Of a DNA stretch of 14,403 nt, positions 1 to 6,914 are shown piece after piece. Under the pieces are notes generated by a model. That model was not told the DNA's origin. It saw only the letters and a program-made list of their open reading frames with translations, and did not search any database. Source of the stretch: an uncultured Prevotella sp. (GTDB lineage Bacteria > Bacteroidota > Bacteroidia > Bacteroidales > Bacteroidaceae); the NCBI GenBank assembly GCA_937906765.1, contig CALCUV010000096.1:1-14403 (forward strand), written 5' to 3'. Positions within the stretch are counted from its first letter, which is position 1, and each line of letters begins with the position of its first letter. The position numbers and the translations under genes are program-made.

Positions 1-105
1 GGAGCAGCAGGAACGTATGGGTGGCACCCAGTTAGAACGCTCATTCGCTTTACGATAGATGGGAATAACTGTCGTGACCTTGAGGTTATTGAACTTGCAC
101 CCTAA
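1..105 (+). CDS. 3' end of an unidentified gene (partial, cut by window edge)
   Basis: Reading frame 1 is open from the first base to a TAA at 103-105 and gives 34 residues ending RDLEVIELAP. The alternating hydrophobic and polar residues (for example RTLIRFTID) suggest beta strands, but I recognise no family. Frame 1 was preferred because its stop lies right against the terminator structures starting at 104. Frame 2 is also open at the edge but stops at 56-58, and frame 3 stops earlier still. The gene is convergent with pnp and shares the bidirectional terminator with it. Function unknown. Confidence 0.6.
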   Translation, partial: GAAGTYGWHPVRTLIRFTIDGNNCRDLEVIELAP

Positions 106-166
106 ACAATAAGTAATAGAAGACAAATTCTATTACTTTTTAGAACGCTTCTATTACTTATTGTTT
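104..166 (+). terminator. Two overlapping, mutually exclusive hairpins after the first gene
   Basis: A perfect 19-bp inverted repeat pairs 104-122 with 148-166. A third copy of part of the arm allows a shorter alternative: 111-121 pairs perfectly over 11 bp with 128-138 (6-nt loop 122-127) and runs straight into the T tract 137-141. The short form resembles an AT-rich intrinsic terminator. The long form would bury it, and both use the same left arm. The left arm begins inside the TAA stop of the upstream gene. Pairing is read directly; function is inferred. Confidence 0.55.
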
Positions 167-196
167 ACGCTATTTGTATTTGATTTTCACACAAAC

Positions 197-240
197 AAAA
201 AAGCAGATGCACCAATAGGTTCGGTGCATCTGCTTTTTTT
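197..240. terminator. Bidirectional rho-independent terminator between convergent genes
   Basis: The 11-bp stem 203-213 / 223-233 is perfect and GC-containing, with a 9-nt loop. It is flanked by six A on the left (197-202) and seven T on the right (234-240). It therefore has the stem-plus-U-tract form on both strands. It can stop the rightward gene ending at 105 and the leftward pnp message, whose stop codon is about 30 bp away. Confidence 0.92.
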
Positions 241-268
241 ATTATTTCAACGGTGTTGAAACGCTTGT

Positions 269-2482
269 TTATTCGCTCTTCTCACGACGGGGACGGCGTT
301 CGCCATCTGCCGCTTCGCGACGGGGACGACGGGGACGTTCTTCCCAACCTTCGGGCTTTTCTTCAAGAACGCGGTGTGAGAGACGGAATTTGCCTGTCTT
401 GGGATCGATTTCAAGGAGCTTCACTGTGATATTATCGCCTTCCTTAAGTCCAGTTTCTTCAACCGTTTCAAGGCGCTTCCAAGAAATTTCTGAGATGTGA
501 AGCAAACCTTCCTTACCTGCCATGAATTCTACGAAGCAACCGTAAGGCATGATGCTCACTACCTTTGCATTGTAAACTTCACCCACTTCAGGAATTGCTA
601 CAATCGCCTTAATCTTTGCGATAGCCGCTTCGATGCTTTCCTTGTTAGGACCGCTAACTTGGATCTTACCTACGCCGTCTGCTTCTTCGATAGTAATCGT
701 AGCACCTGTTTCTTCCTGCATTCCCTGAATAATCTTACCGCCAGGGCCAATAACAGCACCGATGAACTCCTTAGGAATATCAAATGCTTCGATGCGGGGA
801 ACGTGAGGCTTGAGTTCAGCACGGGGTTCGCTCATTGTTTCCATCATGCAAGAAAGAATGTGCTCACGTCCTGCCTTAGCCTGCGCAAGTGCTTTTTCAA
901 GGATTTCATAAGAAAGACCGTCACACTTGATGTCCATCTGTGTTGCAGTAAGACCTTTAAGTGTACCCGTTGTCTTAAAGTCCATATCGCCAAGGTGGTC
1001 TTCATCACCGAGGATGTCAGAAAGCACTGCATACTTGTCTTCTCCGGGGTTCTTGATAAGTCCCATTGCGATACCACTTACGGGAGCTTTCATAGGTACA
1101 CCTGCATCCATGAGCGCTAAAGTACCAGCGCAAACAGTTGCCATACTTGAAGAACCGTTAGATTCGAGAATGTCGCTCACCACACGCACTGTGTAGGGGA
1201 ATTCTGCGGGAATCTGTCCCTTCAAACCGCGCCATGCGAGGTGGCCATGCCCAATTTCGCGACGGCCTACGCCACGCTGTGCCTTTGCTTCGCCAGTTGA
1301 GAAGGGGGGGAAGTTATAGTGGAGAAGGAAACGCTGATAGCTCTTGTCGAGAACGTCATCTACCATCTTTTCGTCGAGTTTTGTTCCGAGCGTACAGGTA
1401 GAGAGTGACTGCGTTTCGCCACGTGTGAAGATTGAAGAACCGTGAGGCATGGGAAGGGGATCCACTTCGCACCAAATGGGTCGGATATCCGTAGTCTTAC
1501 GTCCGTCAAGGCGGATTCCTTCATCAAGAATGCAACGACGCATAGCATCCTTTTCTACATCGTGGTAGTAACGGTTGATAAGGTCATTCTTTTCTTCGAG
1601 TTCTTCTGCTGAAAGTTCTGCATGAGCAGCAGCATATTCTTCCTTGAATGCTTCACGCACTGCTTCAAATGCCTCAAGGCGTGCATGCTTTTCGAGTGCG
1701 CTCTTCGTAATGTCGTAACACTTCTGATAACATTGCTCATGGCACAACTTACGAAGGTCTTCGTCGTTCACTTCATGGCAATATTCGCGCTTCACGTCAG
1801 TTCCAAGTTCCTTCATGAGGTCAATCTGGAGCTGGCACATGGGCTTGATTGCTTCGTGAGCGGCTTTGAGGGCTTCGAGAAGGGCAGATTCGGGCACTTC
1901 ATCCATTTCGCCTTCCACCATCATGATATTGTCCATCGTTGCAGCTACCATGAGGTCCATATCAGCCTCTTTCATTTGTTCGAAAGTGGGGTTGATAACG
2001 TATTCTCCGTTGATGCGTGCTACGCGAACTTCAGAGATGGGACCTTCAAAGGGGATATCCGTACAAGCAAGTGCGGCAGAAGCAGCAAAACCTGCGAGTG
2101 CGTCGGGCTGATCTACGCCATCGGCAGAGAAGAGAATGATATTCACATAAACTTCAGCGTGATAGTCGCCAGGGAAAAGGGGACGGAGCGCACGGTCAAC
2201 GAGACGGCTGGTCAAGATTTCGTAATCAGAAGCACGGCCTTCACGTTTTGTGAAACCACCAGGGAAACGGCCGGCAGCAGAATATTTTTCCTTATAGTCG
2301 CATTGGAGCGGCATGAAATCGGTACCGGGATTAGCATCCTTAGCACCGCAAACAGTAGCAAGCAACATAGTGTTGTTCATTCGGAGCATTACGCTTCCGT
2401 CTGCTTGCTTAGCGAGCTTTCCTGTTTCAATGCTGATGGTGCGTCCGTCAGCGAGAGTAACAGATTTTGTAATCACATTCAT
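269..2482 (-). CDS. pnp: Polynucleotide phosphorylase (PNPase)
   Basis: A 3'-5' phosphorolytic exoribonuclease and RNA-tailing enzyme that acts as a cytoplasmic trimer in mRNA turnover. The 737 residues show the full family order. First RNase PH domain, about 14-145, with the conserved [10 protein letters not shown] at 74-83. Alpha-helical linker, about 150-320. Second RNase PH domain from about 327, containing the metal and phosphate site [11 protein letters not shown] at 492-502. KH domain, about 566-625, with IGPGGKII at 578-585. S1 domain, about 634-705, with PYGCFVEF. After S1 comes a 30-residue, very Arg-rich tail. E. coli PNPase is about 711 residues, so this is full length. The ATG at 2482 gives the normal N-terminus. 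The gene has its own promoter about 80 bp upstream and a 463-bp gap to ruvB, so it is probably monocistronic. Confidence 0.98.
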   Translation of the reverse strand: MNVITKSVTLADGRTISIETGKLAKQADGSVMLRMNNTMLLATVCGAKDANPGTDFMPLQCDYKEKYSAAGRFPGGFTKREGRASDYEILTSRLVDRALRPLFPGDYHAEVYVNIILFSADGVDQPDALAGFAASAALACTDIPFEGPISEVRVARINGEYVINPTFEQMKEADMDLMVAATMDNIMMVEGEMDEVPESALLEALKAAHEAIKPMCQLQIDLMKELGTDVKREYCHEVNDEDLRKLCHEQCYQKCYDITKSALEKHARLEAFEAVREAFKEEYAAAHAELSAEELEEKNDLINRYYHDVEKDAMRRCILDEGIRLDGRKTTDIRPIWCEVDPLPMPHGSSIFTRGETQSLSTCTLGTKLDEKMVDDVLDKSYQRFLLHYNFPPFSTGEAKAQRGVGRREIGHGHLAWRGLKGQIPAEFPYTVRVVSDILESNGSSSMATVCAGTLALMDAGVPMKAPVSGIAMGLIKNPGEDKYAVLSDILGDEDHLGDMDFKTTGTLKGLTATQMDIKCDGLSYEILEKALAQAKAGREHILSCMMETMSEPRAELKPHVPRIEAFDIPKEFIGAVIGPGGKIIQGMQEETGATITIEEADGVGKIQVSGPNKESIEAAIAKIKAIVAIPEVGEVYNAKVVSIMPYGCFVEFMAGKEGLLHISEISWKRLETVEETGLKEGDNITVKLLEIDPKTGKFRLSHRVLEEKPEGWEERPRRPRREAADGERRPRREKSE

Positions 2483-2537
2483 CGGATAGTGTGTGTTTAA
2501 AAATTATATATTATCACTGGATTGTTCAGCGCAGAAA

Positions 2538-2549
2538 GCGTTTTCACGC
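2538..2549 (-). promoter_or_regulatory. GNRA-type hairpin in the predicted pnp leader
   Basis: On the leftward RNA this reads as a 4-bp GC-rich stem closed by a GAAA tetraloop (GCGU-GAAA-ACGC), between the predicted pnp promoter and start codon. GAAA is a classic stable tetraloop. In E. coli, pnp is autoregulated through a structured 5' leader; a similar role here is inference only. The structure is small and could be chance. Confidence 0.35.
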
Positions 2550-2559
2550 ATATTAGGCA

Positions 2560-2567
2560 CAAAAGTA
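2560..2567 (-). promoter_or_regulatory. Predicted pnp promoter, Bacteroidetes -7 box
   Basis: On the minus strand this reads TACTTTTG, a full match to the Bacteroidetes primary-sigma -7 consensus TAnnTTTG, on the same strand as pnp and 77 bp before its ATG. I see no TTTG at the -33 spacing. The start site would fall near 2552-2556, giving a leader of about 70-75 nt that contains the GAAA hairpin. Confidence 0.6.
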
Positions 2568-2756
2568 CGGATAAATTTTCTATTTCCGTGCTACTGAGTG
2601 AGTTTTTAATGCACTGAAATCTCTTTTTTCTATATATGTGTAGGATTTTGCTGATTGGGAGTGAGCAGAAGGGCAAAATCTGCGTATTCTCATTGATAGG
2701 AAGTGAATGGTAGTAGCACGTTGTAAAGACTTGAAAACAAGGAAGACTTTAACGGC

Positions 2757-2823
2757 AAAAATTAAGTGAGACTTAATTCAAACTAAATCTCAAAGAATTT
2801 GAATTAAGTCTCACTTAGTTTTT
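2757..2823 (-). terminator. Long inverted-repeat terminator after ruvB
   Basis: Arms 2757-2782 and 2798-2823 are complementary over 26 positions with one imperfect pair (2762/2818), around a 15-nt loop. The arms begin with five A and end with five T, so the leftward RNA forms a long AU-rich stem followed by a U run. It lies about 120 bp past the ruvB stop and is the likely end of the AI-2E/ruvB message. The stem is longer than a usual intrinsic terminator and could also work on the other strand. Confidence 0.75.
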
Positions 2824-2876
2824 ACAAATTCAGACTTGCGAAACATGCGGAGTATTTTCCTGCCAACAGGGTGGCA

Positions 2877-2918
2877 CCTGCAAGTTACTTCTTGCTTCCT
2901 GCAAGTTGTTTCTTGCCG
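2877..2918. repeat. Two tandem 21-bp repeats just past the ruvB stop
   Basis: Units 2877-2897 and 2898-2918 share 17 of 21 bases, both starting CCTGCAAGTT. A weaker third unit follows at 2919-2939 (about 12 of 21 matching the second), and a CCT recurs in phase at 2940. The array lies between the ruvB stop (2946-2948) and its terminator. Purpose unknown. Confidence 0.5.
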
Positions 2919-2945
2919 CCTATTCCATGCTTCCTGCCCCCTGCG

Positions 2946-4001
2946 CTACCCTTCATCAGGAAAATCGAAGAGTGAAGGCATAATGGGCGACCCTGCTTGA
3001 GGTGTGCGCCCAAGATGGCGGTATGCCAATTCCGTTACTTCTCTTCCTCGGGGCGTTCGGCGTATGAAACCCTCTTTTATGAGGAAGGGTTCGTAAACTT
3101 CTTCTACCGTACCGGCATCTTCGCCTACTGCCGTGGCGATTGTGGTAATCCCTACGGGTCCTCCCTTAAACTTATCGATGATTGTCGTAAGAATCTTGTT
3201 GTCTATCTGGTCAAGACCATACTTGTCAATATTAAGTGCTTCAAGGGCATAACGAGCAATGTCAAGTTCGATATTTCCATTTCCCTTTACCTGTGCAAAA
3301 TCGCGCACACGGCGAAGCAAGGAGTTGGCTATACGAGGAGTGCCACGACTTCTTCCTGCTATTTCGGCCGCCGCACGCCCGTCAATCTTCACACCAAGCA
3401 ACTTGGCTGAGCGCGTAACAATCTTTTGGAGCGTTTCTGCATCATAATATTCAAGGTGAAGATTAATGCCGAAGCGCGCACGAAGCGGCGCCGTGAGAAG
3501 GCCACTTCGAGTGGTGGCTCCAACAAGCGTAAACGGATTTAAGTCAATCTGAATGGAGCGCGCAGCAGGTCCGCGGTCAATCATAATATCGATGCGGTAA
3601 TCTTCCATTGCTGAATACAGATATTCTTCTACAACGGGCGAAAGTCTGTGTATTTCGTCGATAAAAAGGACATCGTTAGGTTCCAGCGAGGTAAGAAGTC
3701 CCGCAAGGTCTCCAGGCTTGTCGAGCACAGGTCCTGATGTCACCTTAAATCCTACTCCAAGTTCGTTAGCAATGATATTTGAAAGCGTTGTTTTACCTAA
3801 CCCCGGAGGTCCGTGAAGTAAGGTATGGTCCAAAGGTTCTCCGCGAAACTTCGCTGCCTCTACGAAAATTTGCAGGTTGTCTACAACTTGCTGTTGTCCT
3901 GTAAAGTCGCTGAAGTTTAAGGGGCGCAGTGCTTTTTCAAACTCTTTTTCAGAATTGCCTACACTACGCTGTTCGGCGCGTATGTCAAATGTATCTTCCA
4001 T
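2946..4001 (-). CDS. ruvB: Holliday junction branch-migration ATPase RuvB
   Basis: Hexameric AAA+ motor that, with RuvA, drives branch migration of Holliday junctions for resolution by RuvC in homologous recombination and repair. The 351 residues are typical of the family. Visible motifs are Walker [10 protein letters not shown] (64-72), Walker B LFIDEIHR (112-119), sensor 1 GATTR (161-165), the arginine-finger region LRARFG (173-178), the sensor 2 region [18 protein letters not shown] (219-236), and a C-terminal winged-helix DNA-binding domain ending in the [17 protein letters not shown] signature. The ATG at 4001 gives the expected short N-terminus. It lies 12 bp after the AI-2E-family gene, so the two are almost certainly co-transcribed. 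No ruvA or ruvC is in the window. Confidence 0.98.
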   Translation of the reverse strand: MEDTFDIRAEQRSVGNSEKEFEKALRPLNFSDFTGQQQVVDNLQIFVEAAKFRGEPLDHTLLHGPPGLGKTTLSNIIANELGVGFKVTSGPVLDKPGDLAGLLTSLEPNDVLFIDEIHRLSPVVEEYLYSAMEDYRIDIMIDRGPAARSIQIDLNPFTLVGATTRSGLLTAPLRARFGINLHLEYYDAETLQKIVTRSAKLLGVKIDGRAAAEIAGRSRGTPRIANSLLRRVRDFAQVKGNGNIELDIARYALEALNIDKYGLDQIDNKILTTIIDKFKGGPVGITTIATAVGEDAGTVEEVYEPFLIKEGFIRRTPRGREVTELAYRHLGRTPQAGSPIMPSLFDFPDEG

Positions 4002-4013
4002 AATGTGGGAATG

Positions 4014-5084
4014 TCAGTCTTTTATGATATAGCGTTTGTAATACGAAAGAATAAGTGTGGTCACGGGCAGTGCGATAATCAACCCTAAGAACCCTGCAAT
4101 GTATCCCCAAACGGAGAGCGAGAGCAGGATGAGTGCGGGTGAGAGTCCCATGATATGCCCCATTATTCGGGGGACTATTATGACGTCCTGAATGAGTTGC
4201 ACCACCACATATACAACTACAACCAGGGCGAAGATTCCCCAGAAGTTTTCCCCTGTTTCGGCGGCTCTCAGGAGGGCGAGTAACACGGCCAGCGGGATGG
4301 AAATCACTTGCAGATAAGGAACAAAGTTAAGCAACCCTACGAATAACCCAAAGCCAACGGCAAGGGGAAGTCCGATAAGCGAGAACCCAGTAGCGAAAAG
4401 TATGCCTACGCAAAGCGCCACTAAAGCTTGCCCGCGGAAATATGCGCTCATTCCTTTTTGCACATCTTGAGCAAGCACCTCAATCGTTTCTCTGTAACGC
4501 TTCGGCACGTAGTTAATCCATGCCGTAGAGGCTTTCTCAAAATCCATTAGGAGGAAGAAAAAGTAGAGCAAGGTTATCCCCCACGAGAAGAAGTTCCACA
4601 CGGCATTGGCTGTGGCCCAAACGAGCGTCCCTAAGCGTTCCACACATTGACGCAGGAACGTTTGAAAGTCGTCCGTTTGAAGCAAACTCCTGATGTCTTC
4701 TTGATTCAGATGTTCCCTCATAAACTCTTGAACGATTGCGGGAATGCTGGTGTTGCCCGTGCCGTTCTTGATATACTCCACGACTAACTTTTTAAGGTGA
4801 ATAAATTCGTCAATCGAGGGCAGAATAACAAGAAGGAAAATTCCTACGCCAATGCCACAAAGCAAGAGTAAGGTCACCACCACACTCAGCCACCTGAAAT
4901 GCAGACGGAGGCGCACTTGCAAAAACGTGACTATCGGATTGATGATATAGGCCAATAACCACGCCAATGCAAAAGGAAGCAACACACTGCTCAGTGCATG
5001 AATGACGTAACCCAGTAACACAAGTACACCCACAAGCATTGCTCCCCGCACAAAGCGGTCAAAATTGATTTCTTTTTGAAACAT
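4014..5084 (-). CDS. AI-2E family (PerM-like) multi-pass membrane transporter
   Basis: A predicted inner-membrane protein of the AI-2E/PerM/UPF0118 family, some members of which export small molecules or act as sodium/proton antiporters; the substrate here cannot be told. I chose the ATG at 5084 (356 residues, MFQKEINFDRFVRG). The frame continues upstream to an ATG at 5117 and a TTG at 5162, but the predicted promoter lies at 5139-5146, so the TTG would not be transcribed. Paired hydrophobic segments occupy about 15-60 of the 356 residues, with more after residue 65 and in the mid-region. The family hallmark is RGQALVALCVGILFATG followed by GLPLAVGFGLFVGLLNFVPYLQ. The C-terminal QDVIIVPRIMGHIMGLSP plus final membrane helices is also typical. 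First gene of the operon with ruvB. Confidence 0.9.
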   Translation of the reverse strand: MFQKEINFDRFVRGAMLVGVLVLLGYVIHALSSVLLPFALAWLLAYIINPIVTFLQVRLRLHFRWLSVVVTLLLLCGIGVGIFLLVILPSIDEFIHLKKLVVEYIKNGTGNTSIPAIVQEFMREHLNQEDIRSLLQTDDFQTFLRQCVERLGTLVWATANAVWNFFSWGITLLYFFFLLMDFEKASTAWINYVPKRYRETIEVLAQDVQKGMSAYFRGQALVALCVGILFATGFSLIGLPLAVGFGLFVGLLNFVPYLQVISIPLAVLLALLRAAETGENFWGIFALVVVVYVVVQLIQDVIIVPRIMGHIMGLSPALILLSLSVWGYIAGFLGLIIALPVTTLILSYYKRYIIKD

Positions 5085-5121
5085 AGTTCTTTTCTTATTT
5101 GAATGACCAACCGCCATCTCT

Positions 5122-5181
5122 TCATAACGTTTCACGGGCAAAATTAAGAAAAAATCCTCCAAACCTTATCATCATAACGTT
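5122..5181. repeat. 10-bp direct repeat TCATAACGTT in a divergent promoter region
   Basis: TCATAACGTT occurs at 5122-5131 and again at 5172-5181, exactly 50 bp apart, about five helical turns. The first copy lies near the predicted start site of the AI-2E/ruvB operon. The second lies just upstream of the rsmI -7 box. The arrangement suits a shared regulator binding both sites, but no regulator is identified. Confidence 0.4.
5139..5146 (-). promoter_or_regulatory. Predicted AI-2E/ruvB operon promoter, -7 box
   Basis: On the minus strand this reads TAATTTTG, matching TAnnTTTG. The start site would fall near 5131-5135, giving a leader of roughly 50 nt to the ATG at 5084, or about 15 nt to the one at 5117. 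No good -33 box is visible. It helps decide the start of the downstream gene. Confidence 0.5.
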
Positions 5182-5190
5182 AAATCAAAT

Positions 5191-5198
5191 TAACTTTG
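5191..5198 (+). promoter_or_regulatory. Predicted rsmI promoter, -7 box only 4 bp from the ATG
   Basis: TAACTTTG matches TAnnTTTG and ends four bases before the rsmI ATG (5203). The expected start site therefore falls on or within a few bases of the ATG, implying a leaderless message. An inverted repeat GTTAA/TTAAC (5179-5183 and 5190-5194) overlaps the box. No -33 TTTG is seen. Confidence 0.55.
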
Positions 5199-5202
5199 CA
5201 GT

Positions 5203-5925
5203 ATGGGAACTCTTTATTTAGTACCTACGCCTGTAGGAAACCTTGAAGACATGACGATGCGCGCCATTCGCATCTTGAAGGAAGCAGACCTCATTCTTGC
5301 GGAAGACACCCGCACTTCAGGCCTGCTCCTTAAGCATTTTGAGATTAAGAATCAGTTGTGCTCACACCATAAATTCAATGAGCACCAAACAGTCAACGCT
5401 TTCGCCGCACGCATTGCCGCTGGCGAAAACATCGCCCTCATTTCCGACGCCGGAACTCCCGCTATTTCCGACCCTGGATTCATGTTGGTGCGTGCCTGTG
5501 TGGAACGCGGCGTAGAGGTGCAGTGTCTGCCCGGCGCAACTGCCTTTGTGCCCGCCCTTGTTTCCAGTGGGTTGCCCTGCGAACGCTTTACGTTTGAAGG
5601 ATTTCTTCCTCAAAAGAAAGGACGTCAGACACGCCTTCAAGCACTTGCCTCAGAAGAGCGCACGATGATATTCTACGAATCCCCCTATCGCGTAGTCAAA
5701 ACGCTACAACAGTTTGCTGAAGTATTTGGTGCCGAACGCCGCATGTCTGCTTGCAGAGAAATCTCAAAGATCTACGAACAGAGCGTGCGCGGAACGATTG
5801 CCGAAGTCCTCGCTCACTTTGAAGAAACTGAACCTCGCGGAGAATTTGTCCTCGTAGTAGAGGGCGCAGAAACCGTTAAGGAAAAGAAGAAAAAACAACG
5901 GCGCGAGGAGGAAGAAGAATATTAA
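5203..5925 (+). CDS. rsmI: 16S rRNA (cytidine-1402-2'-O)-methyltransferase RsmI
   Basis: SAM-dependent tetrapyrrole-methylase-fold enzyme that 2'-O-methylates C1402 in the decoding centre of 16S rRNA. The 240 residues carry the family motifs in order: TPVGNLED (9-16), SDAGTPAISDPG (81-92, cofactor binding), CLPGATAFVPALVSSGLP (108-125), FYESPYRV (157-164) and ACREISKIYE (183-192). Length is a little under the E. coli enzyme. The last 15 residues are a highly charged Lys/Arg then Glu tail. The ATG at 5203 starts exactly at the conserved MGTLYLVPTPVGN. It is divergent from the AI-2E/ruvB operon and followed by ybeY on the same strand. No promoter was found in the gap, so co-transcription is likely. 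Confidence 0.97.
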   Translation: MGTLYLVPTPVGNLEDMTMRAIRILKEADLILAEDTRTSGLLLKHFEIKNQLCSHHKFNEHQTVNAFAARIAAGENIALISDAGTPAISDPGFMLVRACVERGVEVQCLPGATAFVPALVSSGLPCERFTFEGFLPQKKGRQTRLQALASEERTMIFYESPYRVVKTLQQFAEVFGAERRMSACREISKIYEQSVRGTIAEVLAHFEETEPRGEFVLVVEGAETVKEKKKKQRREEEEEY

Positions 5926-5937
5926 GTGAGGTGATAA

Positions 5938-6069
5938 GGTTGTAAGGGCGCTTCGCTTAAAGGTTATAAGGCGATGCCGACCGAATAGTACCTCACAATG
6001 TTCATAACCTTTAATTAAAAGTTGTAAGGACGATGCCCTCCGAATGGGGCCTTATAACCTCATAACCTT
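5938..6069. repeat. Intergenic repeat element between rsmI and ybeY
   Basis: The 163-bp gap is built from repeats. A perfect 11-bp inverted repeat, AGGTTATAAGG (5961-5971) and CCTTATAACCT (6050-6060), encloses exactly 100 bp. Inside are two diverged direct copies about 58-59 bp apart; each has a GTTRTAAGG-like start, then GATGCC (5973-5978, 6032-6037), then CCGAAT (5981-5986, 6040-6045), then CATAACCTT. A further GGTTGTAAGG lies at 5938-5947. It looks like a small non-coding mobile or palindromic repeat. No coding sequence fits it. Confidence 0.6.
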
Positions 6070-6088
6070 AAAACCTCAAAAAACCTCT

Positions 6089-6514
6089 ATGATTACTTAC
6101 GACAGCATCAATCTTCCCCTCCCCGATATCGACCAAGCGGCCACCGCTGCTTGGGTTAAAGCCGTGGCTAAGGCACATGGCAAGCGCTGTGGCGCAATTG
6201 CTTACATCTTTGTGGATGATGAGAAAATCTTGGAGGTTAACCGCGAGTTCCTTCAGCATGATTATTACACGGACATCATTACCTTTGACTACACGGAGGG
6301 TAATAAAATCAGTGGCGACTTATTTATTTCGCTCGACACCGTACGCACGAATGCCGAAGACGTAGGTGCGACGTATGAGGAGGAACTTCATCGTGTCATT
6401 ATCCATGGCATTCTTCATTTGTGCGGAATTAATGACAAGGGACCCGGAGAGCGCGAAATCATGGAAGCAGAAGAGGACAAGGCCTTGAGTTTGCGCAAGG
6501 AAATGATGGGATAA
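6089..6514 (+). CDS. ybeY: Endoribonuclease / rRNA maturation factor YbeY
   Basis: Zinc-dependent UPF0054 protein needed for 16S rRNA 3'-end maturation and ribosome quality control. The 141 residues starting MITYDSINLP fit the family. An in-frame ATG at 6044 would add 15 residues, but it lies within the repeat element and is rejected. The metal-site helix reads HGILHLCGINDKGPGEREIM from H106. H106 and H110 are present, but the third ligand, normally His (HGxLHLxGxDH), aligns with D116. Earlier conserved elements are NREFLQHDYYTDIITFDY (about 51-68) and SGDLFIS (75-81). The Asp could still bind zinc, and this variant is probably normal for the phylum (from memory, not checked). Likely co-transcribed with rsmI and followed by a strong terminator. 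Confidence 0.96.
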   Translation: MITYDSINLPLPDIDQAATAAWVKAVAKAHGKRCGAIAYIFVDDEKILEVNREFLQHDYYTDIITFDYTEGNKISGDLFISLDTVRTNAEDVGATYEEELHRVIIHGILHLCGINDKGPGEREIMEAEEDKALSLRKEMMG

Positions 6515-6575
6515 CCTGGGCGAAAAATCCGAGATATCTGTCTTTCTTCAAGACCGAGACTTGTGTTTCTTCTTT

Positions 6576-6632
6576 AGACATAAGAACATAAGAGCAAAAA
6601 ATTCAATCTTATGTCCTTTTGTTCTTCTGTCT
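6576..6632 (+). other. Imperfect nested hairpin downstream of ybeY
   Basis: The inner stem ACATAAGA (6586-6593) pairs perfectly with 6607-6614 around a 13-nt loop. The outer arms 6576-6585 and 6623-6632 pair with one mismatch. A pyrimidine-rich stretch, but no clean T tract, follows. It may be a pre-terminator structure or an old repeat remnant. There is no gene in 6515-6968. Besides this structure that gap holds the terminator at 6664-6705, about 200 bp in which I see nothing defined, and the promoter of the next gene. Confidence 0.4.
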
Positions 6633-6663
6633 TCCCCTTTAGTTCACACCCACAACCGACATC

Positions 6664-6705
6664 GTGGGAACGCTCCGTATCTGCGCGAGTGTTCCCACTT
6701 TTTTT
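6664..6705 (+). terminator. Strong rho-independent terminator of rsmI-ybeY
   Basis: A 12-bp stem (6664-6675 with 6687-6698) has one G-U pair (6672/6690), an 11-nt loop, and is followed at once by seven T (6699-6705). This is a textbook intrinsic terminator on the + strand, 150 bp past the ybeY stop. An upstream CCCAC (6649-6653) could compete for GTGGG at 6664-6668. Confidence 0.92.
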
Positions 6706-6914
6706 GTGGCAAGCATGCCCCTCTGCGTCACGAACAACCCACAAACGGGGGCGGCGCATAAGTTTCTAAAAATCACAATTCCTTTATGCCTCAGCACGCT
6801 ATTACTTATAGGGCGTCTTATTTGGGTACTTAGGGCGCCGTAAACCTCTTATTGTTTTTCCTATTTAAGATAGTGTTTTCAGAAGGCGAGTTTAACCTTT
6901 TTTTAACAGCAGAA

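Noticed and set aside
2..58. Alternative frame-2 ending (ERMGGTQLERSFALR then TAG) for the left-edge gene
   Set aside because: Frame 1 stays open longer and stops exactly at the terminator structures; frame 2 cannot be fully excluded.
497..1120. 207-codon open frame on the + strand opposite pnp
   Set aside because: Also antisense to pnp, with low-quality composition and no family resemblance.
1622..2500. 292-codon open frame on the + strand opposite pnp
   Set aside because: Lies wholly antisense to a certain pnp gene, its translation is Cys/His/Phe-rich with no recognisable family, and it has no promoter box. It is a shadow of pnp codon use.
2811..2945. Possible read-through of the ruvB TAG into 44 further sense codons
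   Set aside because: RuvB already ends at its usual length, and an open run of this size after a stop is expected fairly often by chance.
5085..5162. N-terminal extension of the AI-2E-family gene to a TTG at 5162 or an ATG at 5117
   Set aside because: The TTG lies upstream of the predicted -7 box at 5139-5146, and the extra residues are polar and unlike the family. The ATG at 5117 remains possible but less likely than 5084.
6044..6088. 15-residue extension of YbeY
   Set aside because: It starts inside the intergenic repeat element and is unlike the family's N-terminus.
6561..6761. 66-codon open frame on the + strand, and its antisense counterpart, between ybeY and the macroglobulin-like gene
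   Set aside because: It runs through the hairpin and the strong terminator; composition is not protein-like.
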